A DNA stretch of 10,883 bases from CAYFUT01 sp964346395 (GCA_964346395.1 CAYFUT010000082.1:1-10883); one strand, 5' to 3'. Positions 1-7,888 are shown, numbered from the stretch's first letter. Notes: generated by a model not told the origin, from the sequence alone. Program-made: numbers and translations.

Positions 1-29
1 ACCTATAAGCAACTAATCCAACATTAGGC

Positions 30-54
30 AGCGGCATGGCCAAGCCATGCCGCT
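30..54. repeat. 11-bp stem hairpin with AGCGGCATG arms
   Basis: A perfect 11-bp inverted repeat (AGCGGCATGGC at 30-40 and its complement at 44-54) closes a 3-nt loop. No T-run follows on either strand, so it is not a typical intrinsic terminator. It lies downstream of the minus-strand promoter at 77-105, so it would be in the 5' leader of a gene beyond the left edge. The same 9-bp arms recur in the palindrome at 8278-8313. Confidence 0.7.
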
Positions 55-76
55 AAATCGATTACTAACCACACTT

Positions 77-105
77 ATTATACAACATTTCACCAGTCCC
101 TGCAA
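77..105 (-). promoter_or_regulatory. Minus-strand sigma-A promoter
   Basis: On the minus strand a perfect TATAAT (77-82) lies 17 bp from TTGCAG (100-105), a half-match to TTGACA. It points leftward, away from lptD, so it would drive a gene outside the window. The start would fall near 70, which puts the 30-54 hairpin in the leader. Confidence 0.5.
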
Positions 106-125
106 AAATTTAAATTTATCCGTCT

Positions 126-230
126 AGATAAAATCCCCCTCGAAATCTAACCGGGTGGGAGGGTATTTGCACTTGACTTTTCAAAATTTTTGTTTGCGGT
201 TATGGAATATCAACTAAGCTAAAATTGGGG
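126..230 (+). repeat. Degenerate hairpin-repeat copy A
   Basis: This stretch carries the left-arm core of the hairpin element seen intact at 341-520. Positions 174-206 are identical over 33 bp to 374-406, exactly 200 bp away. Just before it, 126-139 matches 14 bp of the right-arm core found at 10829-10842 (AGATAAAATCCCCC). No complete partner arm is visible, so the copy looks truncated or rearranged. Confidence 0.7.
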
Positions 231-231
231 A

Positions 232-319
232 CATCTGACCAGGCAGGTGGGTAGTTTCACCTGACCTTTAAAACTTTTTTGTTTACGATTATAGAATGTC
301 AGGTGGACTGAAATTGGGC
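232..319 (+). repeat. Degenerate hairpin-repeat copy B
   Basis: A second, more diverged left-arm copy lies about 90 bp after copy A in direct orientation. It keeps TTCACCTGAC, a T-rich run, then GTTTACGATTATAGAAT and a trailing AAATTGGG that also ends copy A. Its G-rich outer arm (GGCAGGTGGG) differs from the other copies and no pairing right arm follows. It appears to be a decayed member of the same family. Confidence 0.6.
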
Positions 320-340
320 AAAAAAGAATTTTTTTATTTC

Positions 341-523
341 CAAAATCTGACCGGTTGGGAGGGGATTTTCACCTGACTTTTCAAAATTTTTGTTTGCGGT
401 TATGGAGTGGAACGTGAAATTAGCTACGATTAAAATAAATCTAAGATTTATTTTAGCTAATTTTACGTGGAACGTAATAAACAAAAATTTTGTAGGAAGG
501 TAAAATCCCCTCCCAACCGGTTC
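341..523. repeat. Long inverted-repeat (MITE-like) hairpin element
   Basis: This is the most complete copy of the family. The outer arms 351-369 and 502-520 pair perfectly over 19 bp. Next ACCT (371-374) pairs with AGGT (498-501), then an asymmetric internal loop, then 382-393 pairs with 481-492 over 12 bp. The middle holds a second palindrome (407-475). There is no transposase, so if mobile it is non-autonomous. It begins 14 bp after the lptD stop and may also shape the lptD 3' end. I do not recognise a named family. Confidence 0.7.
407..475. repeat. Nested palindrome flanked by 9-bp direct repeats
   Basis: The 9-mer GTGGAACGT occurs at 407-415 and again at 467-475, bracketing an AT-rich near-perfect palindrome. 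Arms 412-442 and 444-468 pair apart from a 6-nt bulge (427-432) and one mismatch. The bracketing 9-mers look like a target-site duplication around a 51-bp insert inside the larger hairpin element. Confidence 0.55.
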
Positions 524-534
524 ATTCAATAACT

Positions 535-2571
535 TCAGTACTTGAAATCTATCTGCCAGTCAAACCTCTCCTCCAGCTGATCAAAGTTAAAGTTAACCTT
601 GAAACAGTCATACTCGCGGGTAGCAGAATATTCAAGAGTACTCAGTTCTTCCTTAAGCAGATCATACCCAGCATCTACTTTCACTTTCCAGTAAGGCCAC
701 TCCTGCTGATTAGTCTGGAAGCTGTAACTACCGGAAATTTCATTGGCTACCTCTAGATCTTCTTCCTCCACAAACTTAATTTCCTCTGCTACATCATCCA
801 AATTATCTGCTTCCCGATTGATTTCCGGTCCCGGCGGCCGACCGGTCAGCCGCTGCTGATTATAGCCGAGTTCCAGTTTATTATAGTCATTCAATTGGTA
901 AGTAACACCGAGATTGCCGCCGTAGCGGCCGAATTCATGGCCGCTTTCATAAACTGTCTGCGACCCGTGCAGCTGCCAGTTGGTCTCCAGCCCGTCAGTT
1001 AACTGCAGTCCTTTCTTGTTTAGGTCAGCTCCCACCCTATAGCGGCGGCCGAAGCCGTCGTCCAGCATCTGATCAAAAGCAAAGGGGGTAGTTCCCGCTT
1101 GATCATAATACTGATAGTCAACCCCCAGCTCCCCTGCAGAGGTCTGCTGCTTTAAATTCAAGTTAAGATCATAACTTTGATAATTATCGCCGGTGCCGTA
1201 GTGGGCAGCTACTACCTTTTCTTTAGCCCTTAACTCTGTGCTTTCAGTTAAGGTAAAATCCTGGTTTAACTGGAGTGCAAGGCTGTCCCGCCTGGTAGTT
1301 ACTTCCGTATCCGTTTCCGAAATCCGGCCGGTTTTTATATCGGCCGCTACTCCTGTCAGGCCCCACTGTTTTTCCTTCATTCCCAGTGTTAATTGGGGAC
1401 GATAATTCACATCACGATTATAACTCTGTTTTAGTTCCCAATAATACTCCGGCCAATCTTGAGTTAGCGTATATATCTGCTCCACCGGTTCCTCCGCCGG
1501 AAGGTGCGATTTCCGCTGAAAATTAGCTGCTGCCTGTAAGTTTTTCCAGCCCTGTTCAAGATTAAGCTCCTGTTCTACCTTCTTTTCGCCGGGAACTCCT
1601 TCCTCACGCTTTAAATCTAAATCTGCCGCAAACTGCTCCCAGGTCATATCTAGCTGATAACTACCCTTCCACTTCCGCTCTCCATAGCTATCATCCTCTT
1701 CATCTTTTTCAATCAAAGAGCCATACTGCAGGTTACTTTTAATTGGCCCCCAGTCATTCTGTACTTGTCCATAGTAATCCCAGCCGTGCTGATGATGATA
1801 GTCAAGCCGGGGATCGAAAGTAAAGTAGTCTCCCGGACTCCAAGTGTAGTCAACTTGAAACTGATGCGTCTCCTTCTGCGCATATTTGCCGTATACTTCC
1901 CCGCTCACTTGTTCATTGATGTAGTGGTGGTACGTCGCTGCTCCAAACCAGCCGTCATCTTGATTATAGCCGGCGCTCGGTTCTAAAAAGGTAGCTCGGT
2001 CTCCCGCTGCTTCTGCGCCTTCTTCACTTAAATCCAGTTTATAAGTAAATAACGGATATAGCTTGATGTCTTTCACCCAGAACCAAACCCCGGTGGCTAT
2101 CAGTTTATCCCCCGGATATACCGTTACCGTCTCCGCAGTTAACTTATAGTGCGGTACCTCCCGAATACAGGGGGTTAAGGAAGCATCCTTAGCCACCATA
2201 GTCTCCTGATTAACTTCAATTGTTCGTCCTTTAACGGTCAGTTCATTTTCCTCAGCCTGACTGTTCTTGATTACCCCTTGTTGGGTTTCATAATTATATT
2301 CCAAGCTCGTCCCCGACACTTCCTGGTCTCCTTGAATCAAAATCACATTGCCCGTAGCTTTAATCAGATTTTCCTCTAGGACAGCTACCACTTTATCCGC
2401 CTTAATACTCCCCTGCTGGAGGCTAATCACTACTCCTCCTTTGGCTTCAATTTTATCCTTAGTAATTACTGTTTCTTCCGTCACCTCAATAGTAAACGGC
2501 TGCTCTGCTGCTAATAGAGGTTGGCCAGTTATTAAGATTAAAAATATAATTAAGAGTATTACTTTCTTCAT
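535..2571 (-). CDS. lptD: LPS-assembly outer-membrane protein LptD (OstA/Imp)
   Basis: Predicted to form the outer-membrane barrel that receives LPS from the periplasmic Lpt bridge and inserts it in the outer leaflet. From the ATG at 2571 it is 678 residues, somewhat shorter than the roughly 780 of E. coli. A signal peptide spans about residues 1-22. An OstA/LptA-like beta-jellyroll runs to about 125, followed by the family's junction at about 130-180 (LTPC, then PHYKL and YPGDK). The rest is a beta-rich barrel ending in the aromatic FKY. It has exactly two cysteines, at about 135 and 656, which resemble the C173 and C724/C725 positions of E. coli LptD. The GTG at 2586 is rejected because its Shine-Dalgarno would touch the start codon. 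LPS in this organism is inferred from the gene, not seen. The adjoining hairpin repeats flank the gene on both sides. Confidence 0.85.
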   Translation of the reverse strand: MKKVILLIIFLILITGQPLLAAEQPFTIEVTEETVITKDKIEAKGGVVISLQQGSIKADKVVAVLEENLIKATGNVILIQGDQEVSGTSLEYNYETQQGVIKNSQAEENELTVKGRTIEVNQETMVAKDASLTPCIREVPHYKLTAETVTVYPGDKLIATGVWFWVKDIKLYPLFTYKLDLSEEGAEAAGDRATFLEPSAGYNQDDGWFGAATYHHYINEQVSGEVYGKYAQKETHQFQVDYTWSPGDYFTFDPRLDYHHQHGWDYYGQVQNDWGPIKSNLQYGSLIEKDEEDDSYGERKWKGSYQLDMTWEQFAADLDLKREEGVPGEKKVEQELNLEQGWKNLQAAANFQRKSHLPAEEPVEQIYTLTQDWPEYYWELKQSYNRDVNYRPQLTLGMKEKQWGLTGVAADIKTGRISETDTEVTTRRDSLALQLNQDFTLTESTELRAKEKVVAAHYGTGDNYQSYDLNLNLKQQTSAGELGVDYQYYDQAGTTPFAFDQMLDDGFGRRYRVGADLNKKGLQLTDGLETNWQLHGSQTVYESGHEFGRYGGNLGVTYQLNDYNKLELGYNQQRLTGRPPGPEINREADNLDDVAEEIKFVEEEDLEVANEISGSYSFQTNQQEWPYWKVKVDAGYDLLKEELSTLEYSATREYDCFKVNFNFDQLEERFDWQIDFKY

Positions 2572-2576
2572 TTTTG

Positions 2577-2582
2577 CCTCTC
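2577..2582 (-). promoter_or_regulatory. lptD ribosome binding site
   Basis: GAGAGG on the minus strand lies 5 nt before the ATG at 2571. It falls inside the longer reading that begins at the GTG at 2586, so it supports the ATG start. Confidence 0.6.
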
Positions 2583-2674
2583 TCACCCTCTATGTAATTA
2601 TTTTTTATTATCTTATTTTCACAAAATTAATTATCCTCATCAAATTTAGTAATAAATTAAAACAACTAAACCTC

Positions 2675-2756
2675 ACCTGGATAGCAGGGGGGTTACACCT
2701 GACTTTATAAAATTAGATAAATTTTATCGGAAGGTTAACCCACCTGCTATCCAGGT
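2675..2756. repeat. Hairpin repeat element in the lptD leader
   Basis: The outer arms 2675-2695 and 2736-2756 pair over 20 of 21 positions. ACCT (2697-2700) pairs with AGGT (2732-2735), and an inner stem pairs 2707-2714 with 2720-2727. This is the plan of the element at 341-520: the internal-loop strand CACCTGACTTT and the opposite GGAAGGT are shared, while the outer stem sequence is entirely different. It lies between the lptD promoter and start codon, so the mRNA would carry it. Confidence 0.75.
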
Positions 2757-2787
2757 AGTAAAAACACTACTCTTGATTTTCACCTTC

Positions 2788-2796
2788 ATTATAACA
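2788..2796 (-). promoter_or_regulatory. Extended -10 promoter for lptD
   Basis: The minus strand reads TGTTATAAT, a perfect TATAAT with the extended TGn motif, and no good -35 is visible, as usual for extended -10 promoters. Transcription would start near 2781, giving lptD a leader of about 210 nt that contains the hairpin element. Confidence 0.5.
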
Positions 2797-2831
2797 TCAA
2801 TTACTCTAAACTTCTATCCCTAACTAATAAC

Positions 2832-2869
2832 AAATACCTACTCAACCAGGAGAAACTGGCTAAGTAGGC
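2832..2869 (-). terminator. Terminator of the three-gene operon
   Basis: On the minus strand CCTACT pairs with AGTAGG (2863-2868 with 2837-2842), with an inner CCAG/CTGG stem, followed by TATTTGTT. It lies directly after the TAG stop at 2873, so it ends the operon that begins at 7571. The T-run is interrupted, so termination may be partial. Confidence 0.6.
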
Positions 2870-2872
2870 AGA

Positions 2873-4252
2873 CTAAAACTTATATTTATAATTAATATAC
2901 AATTGCTTATTAATTCCCTCAGCCGACAAATACTTATTTAAATCTAAAGCAGTACTTAACTGATGCGCATCCCCTAAGTTGAACCCTAAACTTTGCTTTA
3001 TTCCTAGCTTCATCTTTTCCTGCCCCTCTAAATCAGTTACTAAACTATAATTAACTCGATCAAATATCTGTTTCTTATATTTTCCATTTATATTCCATTC
3101 TCTTTTTAGCTTTCCACTCTCTCGAATCCACTTCTGCCTACCACTAATCTGATAGGGCACTTTATTATAGTCTACACGCATCGAAAGAATTTCTTTATCG
3201 GAACTGCCTGCTTGCTTATACTGTAAATAAGTGCTAAAATCCTCAAGTTCGTAACCTAGTTTAAGCCCCAAATTATCGGTTTCTTCAGCAACCACTTGCT
3301 CCTGAAGATCATAACTAAACTGCAGATCATAATCGAAATCCAGAGAGTATTCAGCCCCGCTAGACCCGTAATAGCTAACTTGTAAGTTATTATCTATATT
3401 TCTGGTAGTTTCCTCTAAACCTTGATTTAAATTATTCCGCTTATATTTACTATTGAAGCTAATTAGTGCGGCCGGCAGACTATAATACACCTGCCCACTG
3501 ACCTGATAACTGCCGTATCCCACATCACTCGGACTATCCACTGCTTGAAACTCAGGTGATTTATAATTACTAATTATAGTATAAGGCAGCTCCTTAAATT
3601 TAGAACTATATCTTAATTTACTTTTTATTCCCACTAGTTCATCTGTTAAATTCACAGCACCTGTGGTCGAAGAATATAACTCCGAATTGAAAATATTTAT
3701 TTCCCGTTTATAATTCAAATATTGGTTATAAATCTCTTCTTCCGTTGTTTCTTGCCATAATTGATAAGCTGCTTTCTGCTTTTGCCCACTGTAACTAAAT
3801 CCTAACTGCTTATTATTATCTGCACTGAACAGATTCCGGCTAACAGAATAACCGCCCCACAGTTGATAAGAATTGATATTTATCGTACTTCCAAACACTT
3901 CTCCGGGAATTATACGGCTGAATTTATCTTCCGGAGCTACCATCCCCAAGCCTACTTTAGATTTGCCTTTACTAATTGCAATTTTATAATTATCATATCC
4001 CAGTTCCGGCGATTTTTTAATCCCTTCTACAAACCGATAATCTTTACTAATATCTCCTCTTAACTGCACTTGATAACCGTTTAATTCTCCCGTATAATCC
4101 AAACTTAATTGATTACTTATTGTACTAACGTGATCACCTATTTTTATTTGTAAAGAATATTCATTCTGAGGCTGTTTAGCTCTTCCCACTCCTCCTATGA
4201 ATAATAACAGCCCCAAGAAAAAAAATAAACCTAAAGCCTGTATTTTATTCAA
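2873..4252 (-). CDS. Predicted outer-membrane beta-barrel protein, unknown family
   Basis: 459 residues. A signal peptide occupies about residues 1-25 (hydrophobic core FFFLGLLLF, likely cut after GRA). The remainder has no hydrophobic helix. It is dense in short strands with alternating polar and hydrophobic residues and many aromatic Tyr positions. It ends in YINYKYKF, a C-terminal beta-strand with terminal Phe as in BAM-folded outer-membrane proteins. I do not recognise the family; a porin, exporter or receptor barrel are all possible. The start is TTG at 4252, overlapping the upstream lipoprotein gene by 8 bp. A strong AGGAGAG site lies 7 nt before it, inside that gene, so the two are probably translationally coupled. 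It is the last gene of the operon. Confidence 0.75.
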   Translation of the reverse strand: MNKIQALGLFFFLGLLLFIGGVGRAKQPQNEYSLQIKIGDHVSTISNQLSLDYTGELNGYQVQLRGDISKDYRFVEGIKKSPELGYDNYKIAISKGKSKVGLGMVAPEDKFSRIIPGEVFGSTININSYQLWGGYSVSRNLFSADNNKQLGFSYSGQKQKAAYQLWQETTEEEIYNQYLNYKREINIFNSELYSSTTGAVNLTDELVGIKSKLRYSSKFKELPYTIISNYKSPEFQAVDSPSDVGYGSYQVSGQVYYSLPAALISFNSKYKRNNLNQGLEETTRNIDNNLQVSYYGSSGAEYSLDFDYDLQFSYDLQEQVVAEETDNLGLKLGYELEDFSTYLQYKQAGSSDKEILSMRVDYNKVPYQISGRQKWIRESGKLKREWNINGKYKKQIFDRVNYSLVTDLEGQEKMKLGIKQSLGFNLGDAHQLSTALDLNKYLSAEGINKQLYINYKYKF

Positions 4253-4838
4253 GCTTAATCTCTCCTAATTTTCGATAGTCAATAGTCAAATGATTAATAA
4301 ACCAACTTCCATTTTCATAAATTAATTCAAAAGTGATGATCCCATTATCTGTTAATAACCGTTTGCCTTCTACCTCTTCAAAAACTTGAAACAAAACTTC
4401 ATAGGTGGCAGTATGGTCAGTATAATTCCCCTCATTGAGCAGCAACTTATAAGCGTCATTTCCTTTTCGGTTTTCAAACAATAATTTATAATCATACTCT
4501 TTTTGAGCGGCAAAAATACTTGTCTGATTTCTAATTTCTTCTACTAAATTTGTATAAGATTTATTGTACTGATAGCCAATAATTGGATTAATAGTTAACA
4601 CGCTGCCGCGCTGTTCTTTTATCATTTCGATTAATTTTTCTGGCTGATAGCCGGAATTATCAGCAGTAGAGTCATACTCATTATAACTAAAGAAATCCTC
4701 AGTTAACTTAGTAGCATCTATCTTTATTTCTTCTTCATCCTCTACCGTTAACGATTGAGAATTATCAACCAACAAACAGCCAGAGAGGAAGACACTAATT
4801 AATAATACCATACTTGCTAATATTAATTTATTTCTCAT
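4245..4838 (-). CDS. Lipoprotein, possible NTF2-like fold
   Basis: From the ATG at 4838 this is 197 residues. The N-terminus has a hydrophobic segment and a lipobox (LSGC, lipidated Cys at about residue 21), so signal peptidase II should process it and anchor it by lipid. The mature part is acidic and polar with no further membrane segment. The C-terminal strands, with FELIYENGSWFI near 170-180, recall NTF2-like/SnoaL-like lipoproteins, but this is only a resemblance. The ATG at 4844 has the GGAGGG motif touching it, whereas the ATG at 4838 has a 6-nt gap, so the latter is preferred. It is the middle gene of the operon, between a secreted Ig-like protein and a barrel, which suggests an outer-membrane partner role. 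Confidence 0.75.
   Translation of the reverse strand: MRNKLILASMVLLISVFLSGCLLVDNSQSLTVEDEEEIKIDATKLTEDFFSYNEYDSTADNSGYQPEKLIEMIKEQRGSVLTINPIIGYQYNKSYTNLVEEIRNQTSIFAAQKEYDYKLLFENRKGNDAYKLLLNEGNYTDHTATYEVLFQVFEEVEGKRLLTDNGIITFELIYENGSWFINHLTIDYRKLGEIKLE
4260..4266 (-). promoter_or_regulatory. Ribosome binding site for a TTG start
   Basis: AGGAGAG on the minus strand lies 7 nt before the TTG at 4252. It sits within the last codons of the lipoprotein gene. No ATG or GTG is near at suitable spacing, so this site decides the unusual start. Confidence 0.7.
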
Positions 4839-4844
4839 TTTCAT

Positions 4845-4850
4845 CCCTCC
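4845..4850 (-). promoter_or_regulatory. Ribosome binding site that sets the lipoprotein start
   Basis: GGAGGG fills the whole 6-bp gap between the TAA of the 906-codon gene and the next possible ATG. It abuts the ATG at 4844 and lies 6 nt from the ATG at 4838, which favours 4838 and implies coupled translation. Confidence 0.7.
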
Positions 4851-7571
4851 TTATTGCCCGCTATTATTAATCAATAATCGGCCAAATCCAAACCCATGCC
4901 GATAATTTTCAGTCGTAAAAGTAACGCTATCAGTTACAAGTAAATTATTATTATCCACCACCTGAACTTCCACTGTATTTTCTCCAGCCGGTAGTGAACG
5001 GCGGGCAAAGATTAAAATACGGTATTTATTTTCAAAGAATAAAACATCAAAACCTTCTGCATTATAATCTTCATCATTATAGTAACCGTTCTCAAGGTAA
5101 TTTTCTTCTCGATAGCGACCATCATCATCTGTAGGCAAACTTCTATTATTTACTATTTTACTCTGCTCAACTACTGGAGAATTATTCAAAGTAATCCGCA
5201 GTGATTTGCCTGGATTTAAGCCCATATTTTTAGGAATATTAATCTCTAAAGCCGAAGACTGATTAACGTTCAGCCACGCCCCTTCTTTAATACTAAAGTC
5301 CATATCTCCCTGAGAATCAGTTACAACTTCAAATACTCGAGTTAATTCTATTGGATTATCATAATTATCATTTTCCAGCACATCTTTAGCCCGTACATCC
5401 ACTGTATAAACTCCGGCATTTAAGTAACGGACAGATTGAAACCGGACTATATGGTGATCCGAGTTATTTTCATCAGCCTTTACACTCAATACAACTCCGG
5501 GTAGTTCCAACCCAGTATTTACATTTCTAAACGTTATCTCTACTCCCTCTCGTTTGATTTTAGAAGTATTATTCAACTTCAATTCAAAAACTGGATCAGC
5601 CTGTTTTATTCCGTGCGGATTTTCCTCAGTTAATGTCGTAGAAGAATCTAAATCGGGATACTTTTCTAAATGTTTTAAACTTCCGTCAATATACTCTGGT
5701 GAATTTCCATCAACCTTTACCTTAAACTTTACATAAGTCCGTCTCTCTTGCTCTACCCCACTATCAACTTCATTCATCATTGTCTCTAAACTGCTAATAT
5801 CATTCAGAAAACCATAGTATCGTTTATTATCCTGCGTCAAGGAGCTTTTCAAGTTCGTGAGAGTGCTCTCGTCAATCCCCTCTTCATCTGCAATAGCAAA
5901 TATTTCATAAGTTCCATTTTTGGCATCTCCAGTATTAGAATTCGTATAAGCATCTACCACAGCACTAGACGAATGATTAAGGTAATCAGTTCGAAAATAG
6001 CGGGATACATAATTTAGCCCTTCCCGTAAAGTAACAAACCATCTATCTTCCTCTTCATCTAAATATTTAATCGCATACACAAGATCATCCGTTCCATGGC
6101 TTCCTAAATAAAGTTCTAAATTCTGGGAATTAACCGGCAGTGCTTCATCAGAATTTAAAGAAATTTCCTCTTCATTAAAAGTCACCTGATTAATTTGCGG
6201 GGAGCTTCCATCTACCCTAAGAGAGAACAAAAACGGAGAAGCACCATGAGCTTGACTTTTATTTCCTGCTTTATCAGTGGCCGTGACTTTCACCAAATAC
6301 TCTCCTTCGTTTAAGGGATTATCAGGGGCAAATACAACTACCTGTTTATCATGAATAGTATTCCCGCTGTCGTCCACAGCATCCTCTATCTTTTTAATCT
6401 CCATTAAATTAGCATCATCATCTGATAAATTAAAGCCGTCGTTTACAAAACTATCCTGATCATTAAAATCTTCTCCAGCTCTTAATGGGCGGTACCTAAC
6501 TTCCACTTCCGGAGTTAGGGTATCTTCTTTAACACCAGCTAATTTATCAATTATTCGCGCCCGCAGTTGAGGTGTCCGGGTTTCTGCCACTCCTAAGGTA
6601 GATGAATTATAATCACCACCAATTTCTTTGGCTTTAATTTCCGGTTTTCCGTTATCCTGAACAAAATAATAATTAGCTTCCGCATATCCAATACTACCGC
6701 GAGCCTGAGCTCTAATCCGAAAAGCATGAAAATAAATCCCAGAATTATTTGTAGTCAAGATATCTAATCTATTAGCTCCCGGATTCCCTGCCTCCGGAAT
6801 TATATATTCACTAGCTCCGCCAAAATTTCCATTTAATGCAGCATCTAAACTCCCGTGATCATCAAAATCCAAAAATGTATCAGTTGTAACTTCTGTTAGT
6901 TTCTTGTTAACATTTGGTAACCGTGCCTTTCTCCAGCCCAAGTCATTAATCTGCGATTGAGAAATAAAACTAATTGATAAATCTCCTACCTCAGAACCGT
7001 TTAAATAATAAATTTCGTTTTTATCCAACACCCCTAGTTCCGGATAATCAACCAGCTCTACATTAATATCAGGTTGATCAAAAAGGGGTTTACGTTCAAA
7101 TGAAGCTAAGGTATGATACGTCCCCGAATCATCAGCAATATAAACATAAAGTCGTTCACCATCTATCTGAATATCACTTTCAATTGCTGAAAATTTAACA
7201 GTTACTGTATCATTACCTGCATCTTTACTTTCAATCGTAGCACTTTTTCCTATGGTAGCACTTGGATTACTACCAATCTTTAAGTTGGTCTGACTTTCTA
7301 AATTAGAAAAATCTTCTCCTGAATTTACTTCCATGTTAAAGACTATTGTTAAGTCAGACACTACTGCCCGATAGTGATAAAAATTACCCCCCTGATCAAA
7401 GAAAGCCCGCGTCGGCCGTAAAACAGCATTCCCATTTTTATATCGGGTGTAGATTTCATCCTGGCCAAGAGCTGCCAACGCCGACGGTGAAAGAAATACT
7501 AAACTACTCACCGCAAAAATAAAAATAACAGCTAATCCCAGCAGCCATTTATAATATTTATTAGTTTGCAT
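4851..7571 (-). CDS. Large secreted multi-segment Ig-like protein, unknown family
   Basis: 906 residues. A signal peptide spans about residues 1-33 (hydrophobic LGLAVIFIFAV core, cut after SALA). The rest looks like a string of beta-sandwich segments. Linkers of the VDGSSP type, common between bacterial Ig-like or cadherin-like domains, recur near residues 305 (DNGKPEI), 453 (VDGSSPQI) and 617 (VDGNSPEY). Strand motifs such as YLVKVTATDKAGNKS (about 423-437), YTVDVRAKD (about 715) and NTVEVQVVD (about 865) are typical of such folds. No SLH domain, sorting motif or C-terminal membrane segment is visible, so how it is retained is unclear. It is acid-rich, as in salt-adapted proteins. The start is firm: AGGAGG lies 9 nt before the ATG. 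It is first in the operon and could be a surface protein or a periplasmic scaffold. Confidence 0.75.
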   Translation of the reverse strand: MQTNKYYKWLLGLAVIFIFAVSSLVFLSPSALAALGQDEIYTRYKNGNAVLRPTRAFFDQGGNFYHYRAVVSDLTIVFNMEVNSGEDFSNLESQTNLKIGSNPSATIGKSATIESKDAGNDTVTVKFSAIESDIQIDGERLYVYIADDSGTYHTLASFERKPLFDQPDINVELVDYPELGVLDKNEIYYLNGSEVGDLSISFISQSQINDLGWRKARLPNVNKKLTEVTTDTFLDFDDHGSLDAALNGNFGGASEYIIPEAGNPGANRLDILTTNNSGIYFHAFRIRAQARGSIGYAEANYYFVQDNGKPEIKAKEIGGDYNSSTLGVAETRTPQLRARIIDKLAGVKEDTLTPEVEVRYRPLRAGEDFNDQDSFVNDGFNLSDDDANLMEIKKIEDAVDDSGNTIHDKQVVVFAPDNPLNEGEYLVKVTATDKAGNKSQAHGASPFLFSLRVDGSSPQINQVTFNEEEISLNSDEALPVNSQNLELYLGSHGTDDLVYAIKYLDEEEDRWFVTLREGLNYVSRYFRTDYLNHSSSAVVDAYTNSNTGDAKNGTYEIFAIADEEGIDESTLTNLKSSLTQDNKRYYGFLNDISSLETMMNEVDSGVEQERRTYVKFKVKVDGNSPEYIDGSLKHLEKYPDLDSSTTLTEENPHGIKQADPVFELKLNNTSKIKREGVEITFRNVNTGLELPGVVLSVKADENNSDHHIVRFQSVRYLNAGVYTVDVRAKDVLENDNYDNPIELTRVFEVVTDSQGDMDFSIKEGAWLNVNQSSALEINIPKNMGLNPGKSLRITLNNSPVVEQSKIVNNRSLPTDDDGRYREENYLENGYYNDEDYNAEGFDVLFFENKYRILIFARRSLPAGENTVEVQVVDNNNLLVTDSVTFTTENYRHGFGFGRLLINNSGQ

Positions 7572-7670
7572 GATACCTAACCTCCTTAAGTGAATAATTC
7601 GTTTTTTTTCTACCTAAATCCTCCCAGAATCAGCAAATAAATTGTCCTTTTTCTATCCTTATCATCTAAA

Positions 7671-7698
7671 ATTACAGTTTAGTTATCGATGATGTCAC
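7671..7698 (-). promoter_or_regulatory. Candidate promoter of the three-gene operon
   Basis: On the minus strand GTGACA (7693-7698) and TGTAAT (7671-7676), each one base from consensus, are 16 bp apart, giving a leader of about 90 nt. A second candidate is TATAAT at 7836-7841 with no good -35. Apart from these and the terminator at 7889-7917, I see nothing in the 363-bp gap 7572-7934, and no small ORF with a ribosome binding site. Confidence 0.35.
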
Positions 7699-7888
7699 CA
7701 GAATCTTAAATTCAGTTATCTTTTATTTAAATCTATTAGCAAGTATTAAAGAGAAATAACATGACTTAACCCTTAATTTAAACCTTTTTAACTTAAAAAT
7801 ATTTCTGCAGTTGCCTTTATTTCTTCTGTACTTTAATTATATATTTTAAATTTCGATTTGTATGTAAGTATTATTACATTTTAACGCA

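Noticed and set aside
299..529. 76-codon minus-strand ORF (MNEPVGRGFY...)
   Set aside because: It runs through the hairpin element and its inverted arms, has no convincing ribosome binding site, and its codons simply reflect repeat sequence.
1765..1986. 73-codon plus-strand ORF
   Set aside because: It lies antisense inside lptD and has no domain features.
2348..2710. 120-codon plus-strand ORF
   Set aside because: It is antisense to the lptD N-terminus and leader and ends within the hairpin repeat. Its hydrophobic stretch is the complement of the lptD signal-peptide region.
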